Shown: piece by piece, positions 1-11,239 of the stretch | Layout of the letters: each line of letters begins with the position of its first letter | Numbering within the stretch: position 1 is the first letter of the stretch | The notes under the pieces: model-generated | Databases searched by the model: none | Seen by the model: only the letters and a program-made list of their open reading frames with translations | What the model was told of the DNA's origin: nothing | Origin: Medicago truncatula | Lineage: Eukaryota; Streptophyta; Magnoliopsida; Fabales; Fabaceae | DNA length: 64,000 nt | Assembly (NCBI RefSeq): GCF_003473485.1 | Contig: NC_053044.1 | Span: 13,271,501 to 13,335,500 of the forward strand | Direction: 5' to 3' | Translations under genes and position numbers: made by a program

Positions 1-300
1 ATCGATTTATCACGGGGTCATGTTCGACTATCTTAAATCCAAAAAGACAAGTCATAAACTAATAACCAATCGAGTTAATTCCAACAAAGACAGATGAGGG
101 ATTAAATGATTCCCTAATCGCCGCTATACCTTTGAATCACAAAACCTAATATTGCATTGGGCAGGACTATTAAAACCTTACAACCACTTTTAATCTTTTG
201 TTTTATTTACTTTCTAATAAATTCCTCTAATTACCGAGTTGAACGACAATCCTTATAAAGACAATAACCTACTACTTTATCAATTAAGTATGATTATGGT
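1..300 (+). mobile_element. 3' end of an Athila-like gypsy LTR (remnant)
   Basis: The stretch shares an ordered series of phrases with the LTR end at about 47.1-47.4 kb: an aaagacaa run, a 'ccctaatcgc' block, 'tgcattgggcagga', and 'gttgaacga' near the end. It is therefore the distal part of the same LTR family, in plus orientation, and it enters from outside the window. No primer-binding site is recognisable after it; copia-derived sequence follows at once, so the junction is either an insertion or a deletion. The exact right border is uncertain. Confidence 0.5.
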
Positions 301-305
301 GCACT

Positions 306-539
306 TGTCAATCATACACCATCACATATGTTCCAAAGCCTAACACTAAAGCAGGGAGGCATAGTCGGAGTTGGAGAAAACCAAAAAGGGAAGATCATTG
401 GCTCAAAAACTATTGGTAATTCCTCTTTTCCTTCTATTCATAATGTTTGGTTAGTAGATGAAGTTAAACATAACATACCAAACATAAGTCAGTTGTGTGA
501 TAGTGGTTATGATGTTGTGTTTAATAAAAATTGTGTAAA
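306..539 (+). pseudogene. Ty1/copia polyprotein scrap (protease to pre-integrase)
   Basis: An open frame (internal ATG at 328) encodes the stretch that follows the aspartic protease in copia polyproteins. It includes MFQSLTLKQGG, a G-x-x-KGKI-x-G segment, the NVWLVDEVKHN segment and ISQLCDSGYDVVFNK. The protease active-site triad that would lie upstream is missing, and the reading is cut by a SINE at 540. The 230-bp remnant lacks integrase, reverse transcriptase and RNase H, so it is non-functional. Copia assignment is from family knowledge and is secure; the lineage within copia is not. Confidence 0.8.
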
Positions 540-657
540 TCCATTTGGGTTGGTCTAGTGGTATTGACTTGTGACCTGGAAGTATACCTTTCTAAAGGTT
601 TTAGGTTCGATTATCACTGGTGCCAATTTGGATGGGCTAATTTAGCTTGCTAAAAAT
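540..657 (+). mobile_element. tRNA-derived SINE inserted in the copia scrap
   Basis: The element begins after the 11-bp direct repeat aattgtgtaaa (529-539), which recurs at 658-668 and so is a clean target-site duplication. Inside are an A-box-like 'ggtctagtggtattg' and a B-box-like 'ggttcgattatcac' about 35 bp further on, the spacing of a pol III promoter. It ends 'ttagcttgctaaaa'. It lies in the same direction as the copia frame and interrupts it. This resembles short legume SINEs from memory; no name is claimed. Confidence 0.8.
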
Positions 658-746
658 AATTGTGTAAAGTAGTCAGTTAAATTTGGTAAAACATATGGTG
701 AAAGAGGAGTTAAACTTTGAGTTTAGAAAAATATTGAAAGAATATT

Positions 747-3700
747 TGTAACAACCCGATTTTTCGCTAGATTTATTTTTAATTAATTATTATGTGATTA
801 ATTGTGCTTGTGTGTAATTAATTGTCATTGGGTGCATTTTCATGGATTACCGTATTAGAAGGGTATTTTGGTCATTTGGCGGGTAAGGGTAAAATGGTAA
901 TTTTGGTGAGAATTATTTTTAATGTTTAGTGAGAACCATTATTTTACTAAGTTACTAGTGTAGTGATTAATTTTTACCGTTTAGTGACCGTTGGTTATAT
1001 TTTACCGTTGTTAGTAATTACCGTTGAGTGTATATAAACTTTTTAGAATTATGTTAGAATGAGTTAAGTCCATTAGGGTCTAGAATTGAGCCCAATTGAG
1101 TGGGAACACACTTAAACCTAAACTTGGAGAGAAATTCATTCATTCATTTCATTTCGCAAAGTTAGAGAGAGGTAGAGAGAGAAAGTGGGAGAAAGGAAGA
1201 ACAAGGGTTAGAGAAAGGGGGAAACTTGAAGATTGAAGAATTAGGAGTTAAAGTGAAGCCTAAGTTTGAATTAATCATTACCTAAGGTAAGGGGGTTAGT
1301 CTTCTTCATAATCATGATTGTTTTGTTTGCAATTTTCCTTGTTGTATGAAATGGGTTGATTGGAATGAATTGATAATTGTTGTTAAAATTCGTGCTCTTG
1401 TTTTGGTGATAAGTTTGAGTATGTTAATTGAATGATAAATGATTTGTGGTTAATAAAATAACATGTTCATAATGCATGAAAATGGGTTGTTGTGAAATTA
1501 TGCTTAATTGATGAATTATGACATGTTGTGGTTGAATTGAGGTGAGAATCAAGTTTCAATTGATGTTGTTGCTGCTGAGATATGTTGTTGTTTATGATTT
1601 ATGGCTTGGGTGTTCATATATCATGATTGTTGATGAAAAATAAGATGTTGTTGGTTGTTTTGCAAAAATGGGTCAAATAGTGATTTTGGTTTAAAATGAT
1701 GTTTGATTCAAGTGATTATATGTAATTGAGTGTCTTTTTATGTTAAGAAACGTTTGAGTGCACTTTGGGTAATGGGAAATCAAAAACTAGGATTTTGGGG
1801 TGAAAATGGATTTTTCCCGTAAAACTGAATTTTTCTGAACTGTGCTCACTTTGCCAGGCGAGCTGATGGCGAGTAGCTACTGCCTTCACTTGTAACGCCC
1901 ACTTTCGTTTAATCGTTATTTAATCGAGTTTAGGCCATTATATTATAATTATATAGTATATGCATGATTTTGATATGTTTTGATGATTTGTGGTGAATTT
2001 AGTGATTTGATTGATGACGTGATAAGTTATGAGTTTTGGAGGATTTGATTATGATATGAGAATTATTTTATTGATAAATAGAATAAAGATTTGAAAATAA
2101 TATAAAATATTTAGTTGAGGGCTGTTTTGATATTTTAGATAGTTTTGGGAGAGAAAGTGAAATAAGATAAGTATTTTAAGAGGAGATATAAAAGAATAGA
2201 CCTAGGTTTAGAAAAAACACTTTGTACGTGAAAACTTTTGGAAAAGGGAGAAAAAGCCAAGTCTAGAGGAACCAAGGTAGAGTGCTGCGATTTTCTTCAT
2301 ACAAGGTAAGGGTGAGACTAATAATTCAATAATGTTATTTACTGTAATTCTGATGATTAGTTGACAAAGTTAGGATTGATTTAGAGAAGTTTTGGAATTA
2401 GGTCAAAACCCTAAAAATTGATGATCAAACGGTAAAACTTGTTTAGATTGATGTAGAAACCGTCCTTTAACCTTAGAACATGTTTAGGATGGATTATTGA
2501 ATCAAAATTAGGCTTTGAACCATGTTGTATGATGGATTTTTGAGAAAAACCCTAGTCTGCCCGTGCTTCTGTTCATCGCTCGCCACGGCGAGTGATGATC
2601 CTCGTCTCGCGAGTGATGATCTTCATCGCTCGCCACGCGAGCCCTTCCTTTTCGCCTCGCGAGTTGTTTGGTTCAACTCGCCATGGCGAGCAACCCCTCC
2701 TCGCCTCGCGAGCTTAGGCAGAGTGCATGTCATATTTTGTGTTTCGACCTTTTGAGTTGGACCTTGGATGCCTATGAGTGCCTGAACATACCTAGTATTG
2801 ATTAGGAATGAATTTAGGATCAGAGGGAACCCAGAACAAGCTTAGTTTGGGAGTTGAGTGGTACTCGCCATGGCGAGTAAGTACTCTCGCCTCGCGAGTA
2901 CAACCAGGATGAACTTGTTTATGTGTTTATGCGATCTGTGTCGCACTTGTTGATCAAGAGTGAACCCCTAACTGGTAATGAGACCTAGTAATGTCGTTTA
3001 ATGCAGACTGTAGAGTTGTTTAAGTTATATTAATATTAATTGAATATGAACTATTGTATGGTATATTCATGCAAGATAAAAAGATGTGATAATGATACAA
3101 ATTATGTGCTTTGATATAATGATATCATCTTGTTATGTGACCTGTTTATGCTGCTTCCGTTATTTAACTAAGTGCATAAGTATATGATGAAGTCTAGCTC
3201 CAAATTATTGGATGCATGTTGACAAGTCGATTACGTTGTTTTGTTCATATGTGTCCATGCATAGCATATCATTGAGCTTAGTCCTCACCACGAAAATTAG
3301 GAGCTTTGTCCTCCGCACGTTTATAGGAGCTTTGTCCTCCGCACGATTAAAGTATATTAATACTTATGATGACGATTGGTACCACATGCATATAAGGAGT
3401 CTAGGAGCATTGTCACATTGTCATGATTAAGATGCCTTGTTGATAATGAATGAATATGTGATTACGTGATAAGTGTTTATTGATTATGTTACGTTGTTCA
3501 TAATGAATTGGATATATGATTACGTGATAACTGTTTAGCATTTATGCAAAGTTAATAATGGAATGATTATGATGTTAATTTATGATTCGCAATTACATTG
3601 ATTAATGTTATTTTATTATGAAATCTCACCCCTTCTGCTTGAAAATGTTGCCCTTCGTATGGGTAACTTGCAGGTGATCGTGCTTAGTGTGCAGTTGCTT

Positions 3701-5729
3701 CGTGAGTTGGCCTTGCCTTCACTGTGTCGTCTAGGTCGCTCTGATACGTAACGGGATGGGGTTTTATGCTATAACATGCTTCATTCTTTTACGTGAACTG
3801 CTTATGTTTTGATAAACTCTTTTGAGATACTTGTTGGGCCTGCGTGCCAAAATCGTTTTACGAATTATGATTATGATTTTCCGCTGCTATGTTAAAGATA
3901 ATTTGTGAAGGTTAAATCATTATTTAACTGTTTTGGATTACGTTTCTATGTGATATCCCGTTTATGGTTTTTACTCTGATAATTGTTTAAGAAATTTGTA
4001 TATTGAAAAAACGGGGTGTTACAATTCGCCATGGCGAGCAGTCTTCCTCGCCAGGCGAGCTGCCCAGTGCTGCATCCCATGTTTTCGTGTTTTGCGTCGT
4101 TTTCGCTCGTTTCCGTTTTGTTTTGGCTTTTGATTTTAACATGAAAGTTTTAGACAATTGAGTTGACATTCCATTGGCTTTGGTTTGACTTGGAAATAAT
4201 GTTTTGATCTTGAGTTATAAAGAAAATACTCTAAGGAGGTTTTAATAAAACTTTACGAAAATATCACATAATTGTTCCTAAGTCAACCCAAACCTTATGG
4301 AGTGTTTCCAAACTTCAAAGTCTGTTATTATAAGTTCAATTAAAGGTTTTAGAGTATGTGAAACTTGGTTTGTGAAATTGAAACTTAATTTGGAAAATTA
4401 CTTAGGATGTCGATTTTTCCGGAATGTGATTTCCCTTAAGAAATGGAATGAGATTAATGTTGTTTAATGATTATTGAATTTCCGGGAATGGATGAAATTG
4501 GTTCCTTTGAACTTTACTTGGTTATACTTTGAAAATGGAGATGTATGGATGAATTATGATATGTTAGATATGATAATAACATGAGGTGTTGTATGTTCTC
4601 TTACTTGATATATGAGAAATATTGTAATGATGAGATGATATTGGTGAGCCCGTATACGTTGTTATTGTGATATGGTATTGATTATGTATTGGTGATGAAT
4701 TATTGGTGTGATTGCATAAATGCAAATAAATATTGGTGATGGATTATTGGTGTGATTGCATAAATGCAAATAAATATTGGTGATGATTTGGTGAGTTGTT
4801 GTGTGGACATATGCATTATTATTGAGTCATATGTTCATGCATGCATATTTGGTGATGACAGATATGTTTATATATCCAATTGGTGATGATTTTGGTGATG
4901 ATGGGCGACGGCCTAAAATATTGGTGATGACCGGTACCGCATGCATATAGGTGTTGTGTCTAGGATCATATCATAAGGTGACATGAGTCCTAGTTGTGAA
5001 ATTACTTGATGTACTTGTGGTTGTAAATGATTGATGGTGATGTTTACACTTGATGGATTGTTGTGTCATATTATGATTAATTATGTGAATTGATGAACTC
5101 ATGGAATTGGTGGAACTATGAATGATGAATATTGATGATGATGTGTTCATTGAATTTATGTCGGTGAGACTTGGATTGTGGTGATGATGTATGTATGAAA
5201 TTTATCTATTTGATTTCATTACATGATGTTGGATTATGCTATTCCTGCTTATCTGTATTATTGATTATGTTGATGTAATACTTACCCCAGTGGTTTACCC
5301 GTCTACTTGCCTGTATGGGTGAGTAGACGTTGTGCAGGACTAGTAGCTTGGTGAGTTCCTGATGTTGGTGGATAGTGGCAGCTTTCTCCACTATCGGTCT
5401 TAGAGTAGAGTTGGCTCTGATATAGGGTTTTGTTGTTAGCTCTAGATCTTGTTGGATTATTTTTATATTTTGAGATTTTGTCCATGTGTCGGACTTGAAG
5501 ATTCTATGCTTATGTATTTTGAGATCACATGACATGTATGTTTGATGTATGAGATTTGTATCCGCTGCGACTGATGAGGTTTATATACATGCATGTTGAC
5601 CGTTGATTCGATTTTGTTTTCTTTGATTTGGTGAAAGTAGCGACTATTTCTTGAATATATGAATTAATATCATTATTCTCGTGGCGGTTTCTGGTATTGA
5701 TCGATTCAATTTGGATTTCAGAGGTTACA
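747..5729 (+). mobile_element. Large LTR of a gypsy-type element, carrying a nested LTR
   Basis: The segment starts tgtaacaacccg and ends gaggttaca, the TGTAAC...GTTACA ends typical of this class of plant LTR. Its first ~300 bp and last ~100 bp align with the LTR at 39859-42730. Removing the inner LTR (1891-4023) leaves about 2850 bp, close to the 2872 bp of that copy, which supports the borders. No matching 5-bp duplication flanks it (atatt against gagat), so it may be one LTR of a rearranged element rather than a clean solo LTR. No internal coding domain follows. Confidence 0.75.
1891..4023 (+). mobile_element. Inner LTR nested in the 747-5729 LTR
   Basis: It starts tgtaacgccc and ends acggggtgttaca, giving a 2133-bp LTR-like unit. 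Its right end, including the 'cttctgcttgaaaatgttgcc' neighbourhood, is homologous to the reverse complement of 63631-64000, so it belongs to a family present twice here. The interior carries several CTCGCC...GGCGAG palindromes between 2570 and 2905. The flanking bases (tcact and attcg) do not form a convincing target duplication. Open frames inside it (for example 2522-2755 and 3212-3430) are short and unlike any family I know, so I do not call them genes. Confidence 0.75.
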
Positions 5730-6158
5730 GAGATAGGCAGGTTTAGGGTTTAGAACCTCATATAGATGGCTGGAGGAAGAAGAAGAAGGATCTGATGGGG
5801 TGACATGCATGAGGACGGAAGGAAGATGAGCGAAGAACGATTAGAATAATGGCGTGAATGGAACATGAGAAGAAAAAAGATCGGCGACAGGAGTTCCGTT
5901 TTGGATGAAGAGGAGGCGGTGAATGAGTCGAGAAATGGCGATGAGGGAGTTCGTTTGGGTGGGAGTGTGAGAGGTGGGATTGGGTTTCACGCATAAAAAG
6001 ATAATTGGAAAATGTTGACCTTTCTTATTGGAAAATGAAAGTTAATTGAGATGAAGCTTCTTTGTGCATTGGAAATCTGTTCCTTAAATGTTGAGGGAAA
6101 CGATGCATTTTTTAGGTAAGGCAACCATTAGATATAAAGGATTAAGATAAGATGAGAA
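5730..6158. other. Unassigned stretch with a UTR-like block
   Basis: This lies between the LTR end and a Helitron terminus. On the minus strand a 78-codon open frame (5758-5994) is rich in His, Ser and Pro and reads like a 5' leader or first exon. I recognise no domain and do not call a gene. Confidence 0.4.
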
Positions 6159-6190
6159 CTAGACCATTGACCCGTGCTCCGCACGGGTCC
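6159..6190 (-). mobile_element. Helitron 3' terminus (minus strand)
   Basis: Read on the minus strand, a short hairpin with acccgtgc and gcacgggt arms is followed by a few bases and then CTAG with a T after it. This is the hairpin plus CTRR end, inserted at A^T, of plant Helitrons. The body would extend to higher coordinates. I could not place its 5' TC end, and the 6271-7431 foldback is probably inserted inside it. No Rep/helicase coding is visible, so it is non-autonomous. Confidence 0.65.
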
Positions 6191-6270
6191 TACCAGCTTA
6201 CACATGCACGTTTGAGTTACGATTATTATTCCCTTGGTTATAGCCGAATCAATGTAAGTAATATTTTATA

Positions 6271-7431
6271 GGTTTAATATAAAGTGTCTCAATTTGGTCC
6301 CTTATGTCTTTTGCCGTTACCTCTTTTGGTCCTATCCGTTACATTTTAACTGTTTGATCTATTTTTCAAATAAAAACCGTTGGATCATGTAGGTTTATTG
6401 TAGCCTACGGTGAATGATTAACACCTGATTTTTTTGAAGCCAAAAATATATAAAAAAATTCATATTTTATAAGAAAAAAACATTCCAGATTTTTTATAAA
6501 CTCATTTTCAAAATTAAAAAAATTGAAAAAATTAATTTTTTTACAAAATTTTTAAAAAAGGTCAGATTTTTTTTTTTGAAAAAAAAAAGGTTTTTTAATT
6601 TTTTTTCTACAAAATTCAGGAAAATATTTTAATTTGTAAAAATCAGGAAAAACATATAAAAAATATATTCCAGAATTTTATAAAATCTTTTCCAAGATTT
6701 AAAAATTTGAAATTTTTTTACTAAATTTCAAAAAAAGGTCAGTTTTTTTTCCCAAAAAAAATGTTTTTTTTAATTTTTTCTACAAAATTCTGGAAAATAT
6801 TTTAATTTAAAAAATTCTGAATTCTGAATTTAAAAAGGTTATAAAAAAGGTCATATTTTTTTTAATTTTTTCTACAAAATTCTGGAAAATATATAAAAAA
6901 TTCAGATTTTTATAAAATATGAAAAAAAAACTGACTTTTTTTTGAAATTTCGTAAAAAAATAATTTTTTTTTCAAATTTTTAAATCTGAATTTTTTATAT
7001 ATTTTTCAAAAAATATTTTCCAGAATTTTGCAGAAAAAAATTTTAAAAACCTTTTTTTTTTTCGAAAAAAAAAACTGACCTTTTTTAAAAATTTCGTAAA
7101 AAATTAATTTTTTTAATTTTGAAAATGAGTTTATAAAAATTCTGAAAAAAAATCTGAAATATTTTTTTCTTCATATTTTATAAAAAATATGAATTCTTTT
7201 ATATATTTTTGGCTTCAAAAAAATCAATTGTTAATCATTCATGGTAGACTACAAAAACCTAATGATCTAACGGTTTCTATTTGAAAAATAGATCAAACAG
7301 TTAAAATGTAACGGATAAGACCAAAAGAGATAACGACAAAAGACATAAGAGATCAAATTAAGACACTTTATAGTTAAGGGACCAAAATGAAATCTGAAAA
7401 TAAGTTAAGGGACCAAAGCATATATTAAGCC
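6271..7431. mobile_element. MULE-type foldback element, 1161 bp, 9-bp TSD
   Basis: The two halves are reverse complements over most of their length, with an A/T-rich centre at about 6.5-7.15 kb. The ends read ggtttaatat and atattaagcc. Both sides are flanked by tattttata (6262-6270 and 7432-7440), a perfect 9-bp target duplication as made by Mutator-like transposases. There is no coding capacity. The element could form a hairpin several hundred base pairs long if transcribed. Confidence 0.8.
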
Positions 7432-7928
7432 TATTTTATAAAATTTCAATTACGATAAATATTAGTCGTATAATGGTGACTTTAGTAATATAGTTTGTTG
7501 CTACCATTAGAATGCAATATATCAAAATAGCATGCATACATACATCTTAGGTGTGTAAATTTCTGCCATGTTTCACTAAGTTAATTTCAAATATATGTCC
7601 AAAGAAAATTTTGTACGTATATAGCAATAGCATGCATACATCTTTTTTGCTCAAATGAAAAATTACAAAAAAGAAAAATGATGAGGTCTCTACCACACTA
7701 CTATTGCAACTAAACATGTAACATGTGATGTTTCAAACTCAAATGGACCGCGAGCAAAAATATTCTTTATCATAATGGATACTTCCACTATGATTACATA
7801 CCCATTAGTTCAACAAAAATATAGCAAAAAAGTATTAGAAAAACCTGTTAATTAATTAGCAACTTAGTTTTGAGACATGTTAAGTTAAGAGTGATGTCAA
7901 GCATAAACAATTAAAGTGATGCATTGAT

Positions 7929-8063
7929 GTCCCCATGAGCTTAGCTCATTTGGTAAGGGATAATGCAAAATATGTGCAGGGGCCAGGGTTCGAACTCCGG
8001 ACACCCCACTTATTCATCTTTAAGGTGAATTTCTCTAGCAACTAGACTACTTGACCAAAAAAA
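7929..8063 (+). mobile_element. tRNA-derived SINE with 16-bp TSD
   Basis: It starts gtccccatgagcttagctca with an A box (tagctcatttgg), has a B box (ggttcgaactcc) about 40 bp on, and ends in a poly-A tract after 'ctacttgacc'. The direct repeat aaagtgatgcattgat lies at 7913-7928 and 8064-8079, a long duplication typical of LINE-mediated priming. It is the same family as the minus-strand copy at 33456-33546. Confidence 0.9.
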
Positions 8064-8438
8064 AAAGTGATGCATTGATTGAAGTAGTTGGAATAACAAA
8101 GGTCACATTTGCTCATTAGGAGGGAAATTCGAAATTCAAACCATGCACCAACATTTAATGAGTCCGCACAAAACACTCTTTGGTTAAGTACTTTGGAGGG
8201 AAATTAGCATAGCAATTAGGGCTAAGCAATTGCTTGACCTAATTAGCTTTTAGAGTAAGTATGATAACACTAAAAAATTGATAATTTCATCCACAGATAC
8301 ATAACAATTTCTAACATTATCTCCGTTCAACAAAATTAATCTTATCTAGTCTCCTGCAATCTATTATTTTTCTTTATTTCGATGGGAATTATCGATAACA
8401 ACAATATTTGTAACAACTTGTGTAACAACTTTTTCAAA

Positions 8439-9554
8439 CTATGAAATTTTCTTTTGTTGCTTGTTCTTCCATTCTTTGATATTAGCATCTATCCTTGCCT
8501 GCACCTTTCTCTGAAATCCAGGATATGGTTCATATCCTATGGATGATTGGAGGATCTACAAAAACAAATTAATATTGTCAACCTTGTTTCAGATTTGAAA
8601 GAAACCAGCAGTCCAGACTAATAGAACAGTAACCCGGTACAAAGACTAAAGACACGAAAACGTAAAAAAATAATGAACACACGATGTTTGGTAACAAAGT
8701 TCAGTAAATTTTGCCTACATATCCAACTCCAAAGCGACTACAGTTCCTTTGTATTATAATTTCAACTTACGGGTTATAATAAAAGCTTATATTTAAATAC
8801 TATGATCCATATGATATCATTACTCTCGAACCACCCACGTATCAGTAACTATGAGTCATACTAAACAAACGAACGATTACCTCAAGAACCACGAAGAAAG
8901 GAGCCATTAGAAAAGCTTGAGCAATGTTGTCCAATAGAGCGGGTGCACGTTTCTGATAAAAAAAATTATACAACATAAATAAATTGTGAAAATCTACACA
9001 TCATGCTTTTCAGTGATGGAAAAATGATTTACCTCAAACACATAATGGCCAAAAATCTGTCCTGCCCAACAAAACAACTGAGTAGCCAACACAACCTGAA
9101 AGATCATAGTCAAAAATAATTATGTCACAGCAGATTTTTGTAAATTAGAACAATGTACTTTTCCATATGCCTCATGGCATTCTTAATATATAGTTATTTA
9201 TGTAAGACATCAAAGTACCTTCCAAGCAAGTTCGTAGCCGATGGATTTAGCGACGAAACTAGCACCAACCCAGCAAAGAAAGGTAAGAACCGCGGCAAAC
9301 GAACCAGCTTTTATATCCAAAGCAGCGTAGAAGAGACCGTAGACAACAGCGAATACGAAACCAAGGTTAAAAATCAAGATAGGGTTGATAAAATTAAGGA
9401 CATAACAATGAAAAAGTGGAGGAGTGAAGTAAAGGTGAACAAGAGCAGTGAAGAGAATTGGCCAAACGAAAAGGATGTGAATTATGATGTTTTTTGGGTT
9501 GCTGTGATAAGAACCATAGAAAGCAAAGTGCTTTTCCAGATCTAATAGACCCAT
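8439..9554 (-). CDS. MPO1-like 2-hydroxy fatty acid dioxygenase (DUF962), copy A
   Basis: The spliced model has four exons on the minus strand: 9554-9219, 9095-9033, 8952-8881 and 8555-8439 (stop). It encodes 195 residues. All introns are GT-AG and phase 0. The protein is a hydrophobic DUF962/Mpo1 family member with the N-terminal MGLLDLEKHFAFYG block, H9, H17 and H26 in the conserved H..Y-H...N...IH pattern, and a GH.VFE.RAPALLDN motif (H129) across exons 2 and 3. Membrane segments are at about residues 24-44, 55-80 and 84-103. Yeast Mpo1 is an ER Fe(II)-dependent dioxygenase in alpha-oxidation of 2-hydroxypalmitate from phytosphingosine breakdown; the same role here is inferred. The basic tail ends KKIS. 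An in-frame upstream ATG adds 18 residues absent from the paralogues, so I start at 9554. No lesions are seen. Confidence 0.88.
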
Positions 9555-10434
9555 TTTTATTTTTAGGTCACAAGAGAATGGGTTTTGTTGTGTTTTATAA
9601 CATCTCATTTTGTTTATTTCAAGGTGTATATATATATGGATGATCTTTAATTGGCGCCCATTGATAGAACCAAATTTGATGTTTGACTAATGATAAAGAA
9701 TCATCTGTTTAAGGAAGGATGATTAATCATAATTTATTAATAACCAAATAATTCATTTGAAATAAATCATCGTTATCATTTTCTTTATAAAAAAAGATAT
9801 TTTCGTTGTTTAGAAATTTCATTTTTTGTTAATTATTTATTTGGAAATGATTATAACTGATTAAGAATAAAAATTATCGATTAGACTTTTTTTTTTATTT
9901 TTTTTTATTTTTAAGTTTTTCTAATTTAGACATTTTATTAAGAATATAGAAATAAAGAAATATATTAATTGTTACTTTCTGTTATTTTAATTAAATTAAA
10001 GAAATTGAAAAAAATAGTATGTTTACATAGAAAGATATTTATGAATAATATAATTTAATAATAAAAACGAATCAGATTTGAGATGGTAGTTTAGTGGTAA
10101 GAGTTTAGTCTCGTAACATCATACAAAGTTTCTAATCAACTTAGAGATGGTTGTAATTCTTTTATTTTTATAAATAAGATGGATGGTTTTATTCCATCTC
10201 ACATCCACGCCTCATACTTGCGGACGAGGTTGTACCTATCCCGAGGCCAACCGAGCAAGAGGCAATTGATAAGGTTGCTGCTGAGTAGGAGGGAGAGCAT
10301 GGGTACCTAAAGCTGATTAGAAGGTTGAGTTGTATCAGAGACCATGTCTATTCCGTCATGGCTAGTGGTGTAGTGGAGCAAGGGAGTAATGAATGGAATC
10401 ATTTGAAAGCAATTCTGGCGGAGGTTCATTGAGG
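9555..10434. other. Upstream region of MPO1-like A
   Basis: AT-rich sequence with a TATA-like 'gtatatatatatgg' (about 9626-9639), 70-85 bp upstream of the start on the minus-strand side. It could hold the core promoter, but this is inference from position. No coding sequence is recognised. Confidence 0.4.
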
Positions 10435-10677
10435 TAGAGCTGTCAAAACGGGCCGGGCCAAATGGGCCGACCCGAAAGCCCAAAAAAAACGTAGGAATTA
10501 GGATCATTAAAAAAAGGAAGGTGCGTGCGGGCTGACCCGTTAGACCGTATAGGGCCGGGCTCGGGCTCTATCATTCCAGCCCGTATTTAAACCGGGCTTT
10601 TTAGCCCGGTCCTAAAAAACCCGCAACCCGTTCGGGCTGGCTCGAAACGGGCCGGGTAGCCCGTTTTGACAGCTCTA
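10435..10677. mobile_element. hAT-type MITE, 243 bp
   Basis: Terminal inverted repeats tagagctgtcaaaacgggc (left) and gcccgttttgacagctcta (right) enclose a GC-rich interior made of repeated cgggcc/ggcccg blocks. The flanks cattgagg and cacagagg match at 6 of 8 positions, compatible with an aged 8-bp hAT target duplication. It is non-coding. Confidence 0.75.
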
Positions 10678-10959
10678 CACAGAGGGCGGGTTTATCTTCG
10701 TAGGCGTGGTTGGGGTGGGGGTGGCAGGGCTTAGTTTTATAGTGTTGTAACATTTTGGACATGTTTGATGTTTTGAATTTTATGTTTGAACATTTGGTTT
10801 GTTTTGTAACCTTTGGATAATTTCAATTTTAAATTTAATGTTTGACAATTGTGTTGTTTCTTATCGTTTTTATTAAAGTATTTATTTTATATGATCACGA
10901 ATGCATGTTTATATCATTTGGAAGCAATTTCTTAGCATATATATGTCTTAGCCAAAAAA

Positions 10960-11235
10960 CAGGTTTTGTCCTTGTGTTGAGACAGTTCAGATTATATAAT
11001 CCGAAAAATGACCTTTTTTTTCTCCAAAATTAGTCATTTATGGGGTGTTTGACACTTTTCGAATTCTATAATCGTGACTAACTAAAGGGCTTTCCGGATA
11101 TAGAATCCGAAACGTAGTTTTACGCAGATTACACAAACATCTCTAAGGTGCTTTAGGTTCCAACAGTTTCTGAACTGTTCGGATTATATAATCCTAACAC
11201 AATTCGGATTATATAATCCAAACAAATGGTAGTTT
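10960..11235. repeat. Cluster of cggattataTAatccg palindromes
   Basis: At least four short inverted repeats of the form (t)tcggatt-ata-aatccga(a), some mutated, occur near 10985, 11092, 11178 and 11200. A similar cluster lies at 43900-44440 beside transposase remnants, and both end in an 'atagg.cg..tgagaa' type phrase. I read this as the subterminal part of a DNA transposon; see findings. Confidence 0.5.
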
Positions 11236-11239
11236 CAAA

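Noticed and set aside
2522..2755. 77-codon open frame in the inner LTR
   Set aside because: It lies across the GC-rich palindromic cassette of an LTR, has no family resemblance, and the Arg/Ala/Ser composition follows from the repeats.
9153..9545. 130-codon plus-strand frame
   Set aside because: It is the antisense shadow of exon 1 of MPO1-like copy A; splice signals and conservation support the minus strand only.
10080..10180. tRNA/SINE-like 'gatggtagtttagtggtaag'
   Set aside because: An A-box-like word is present, but no B box at the right distance, no poly-A tail and no flanking duplication.
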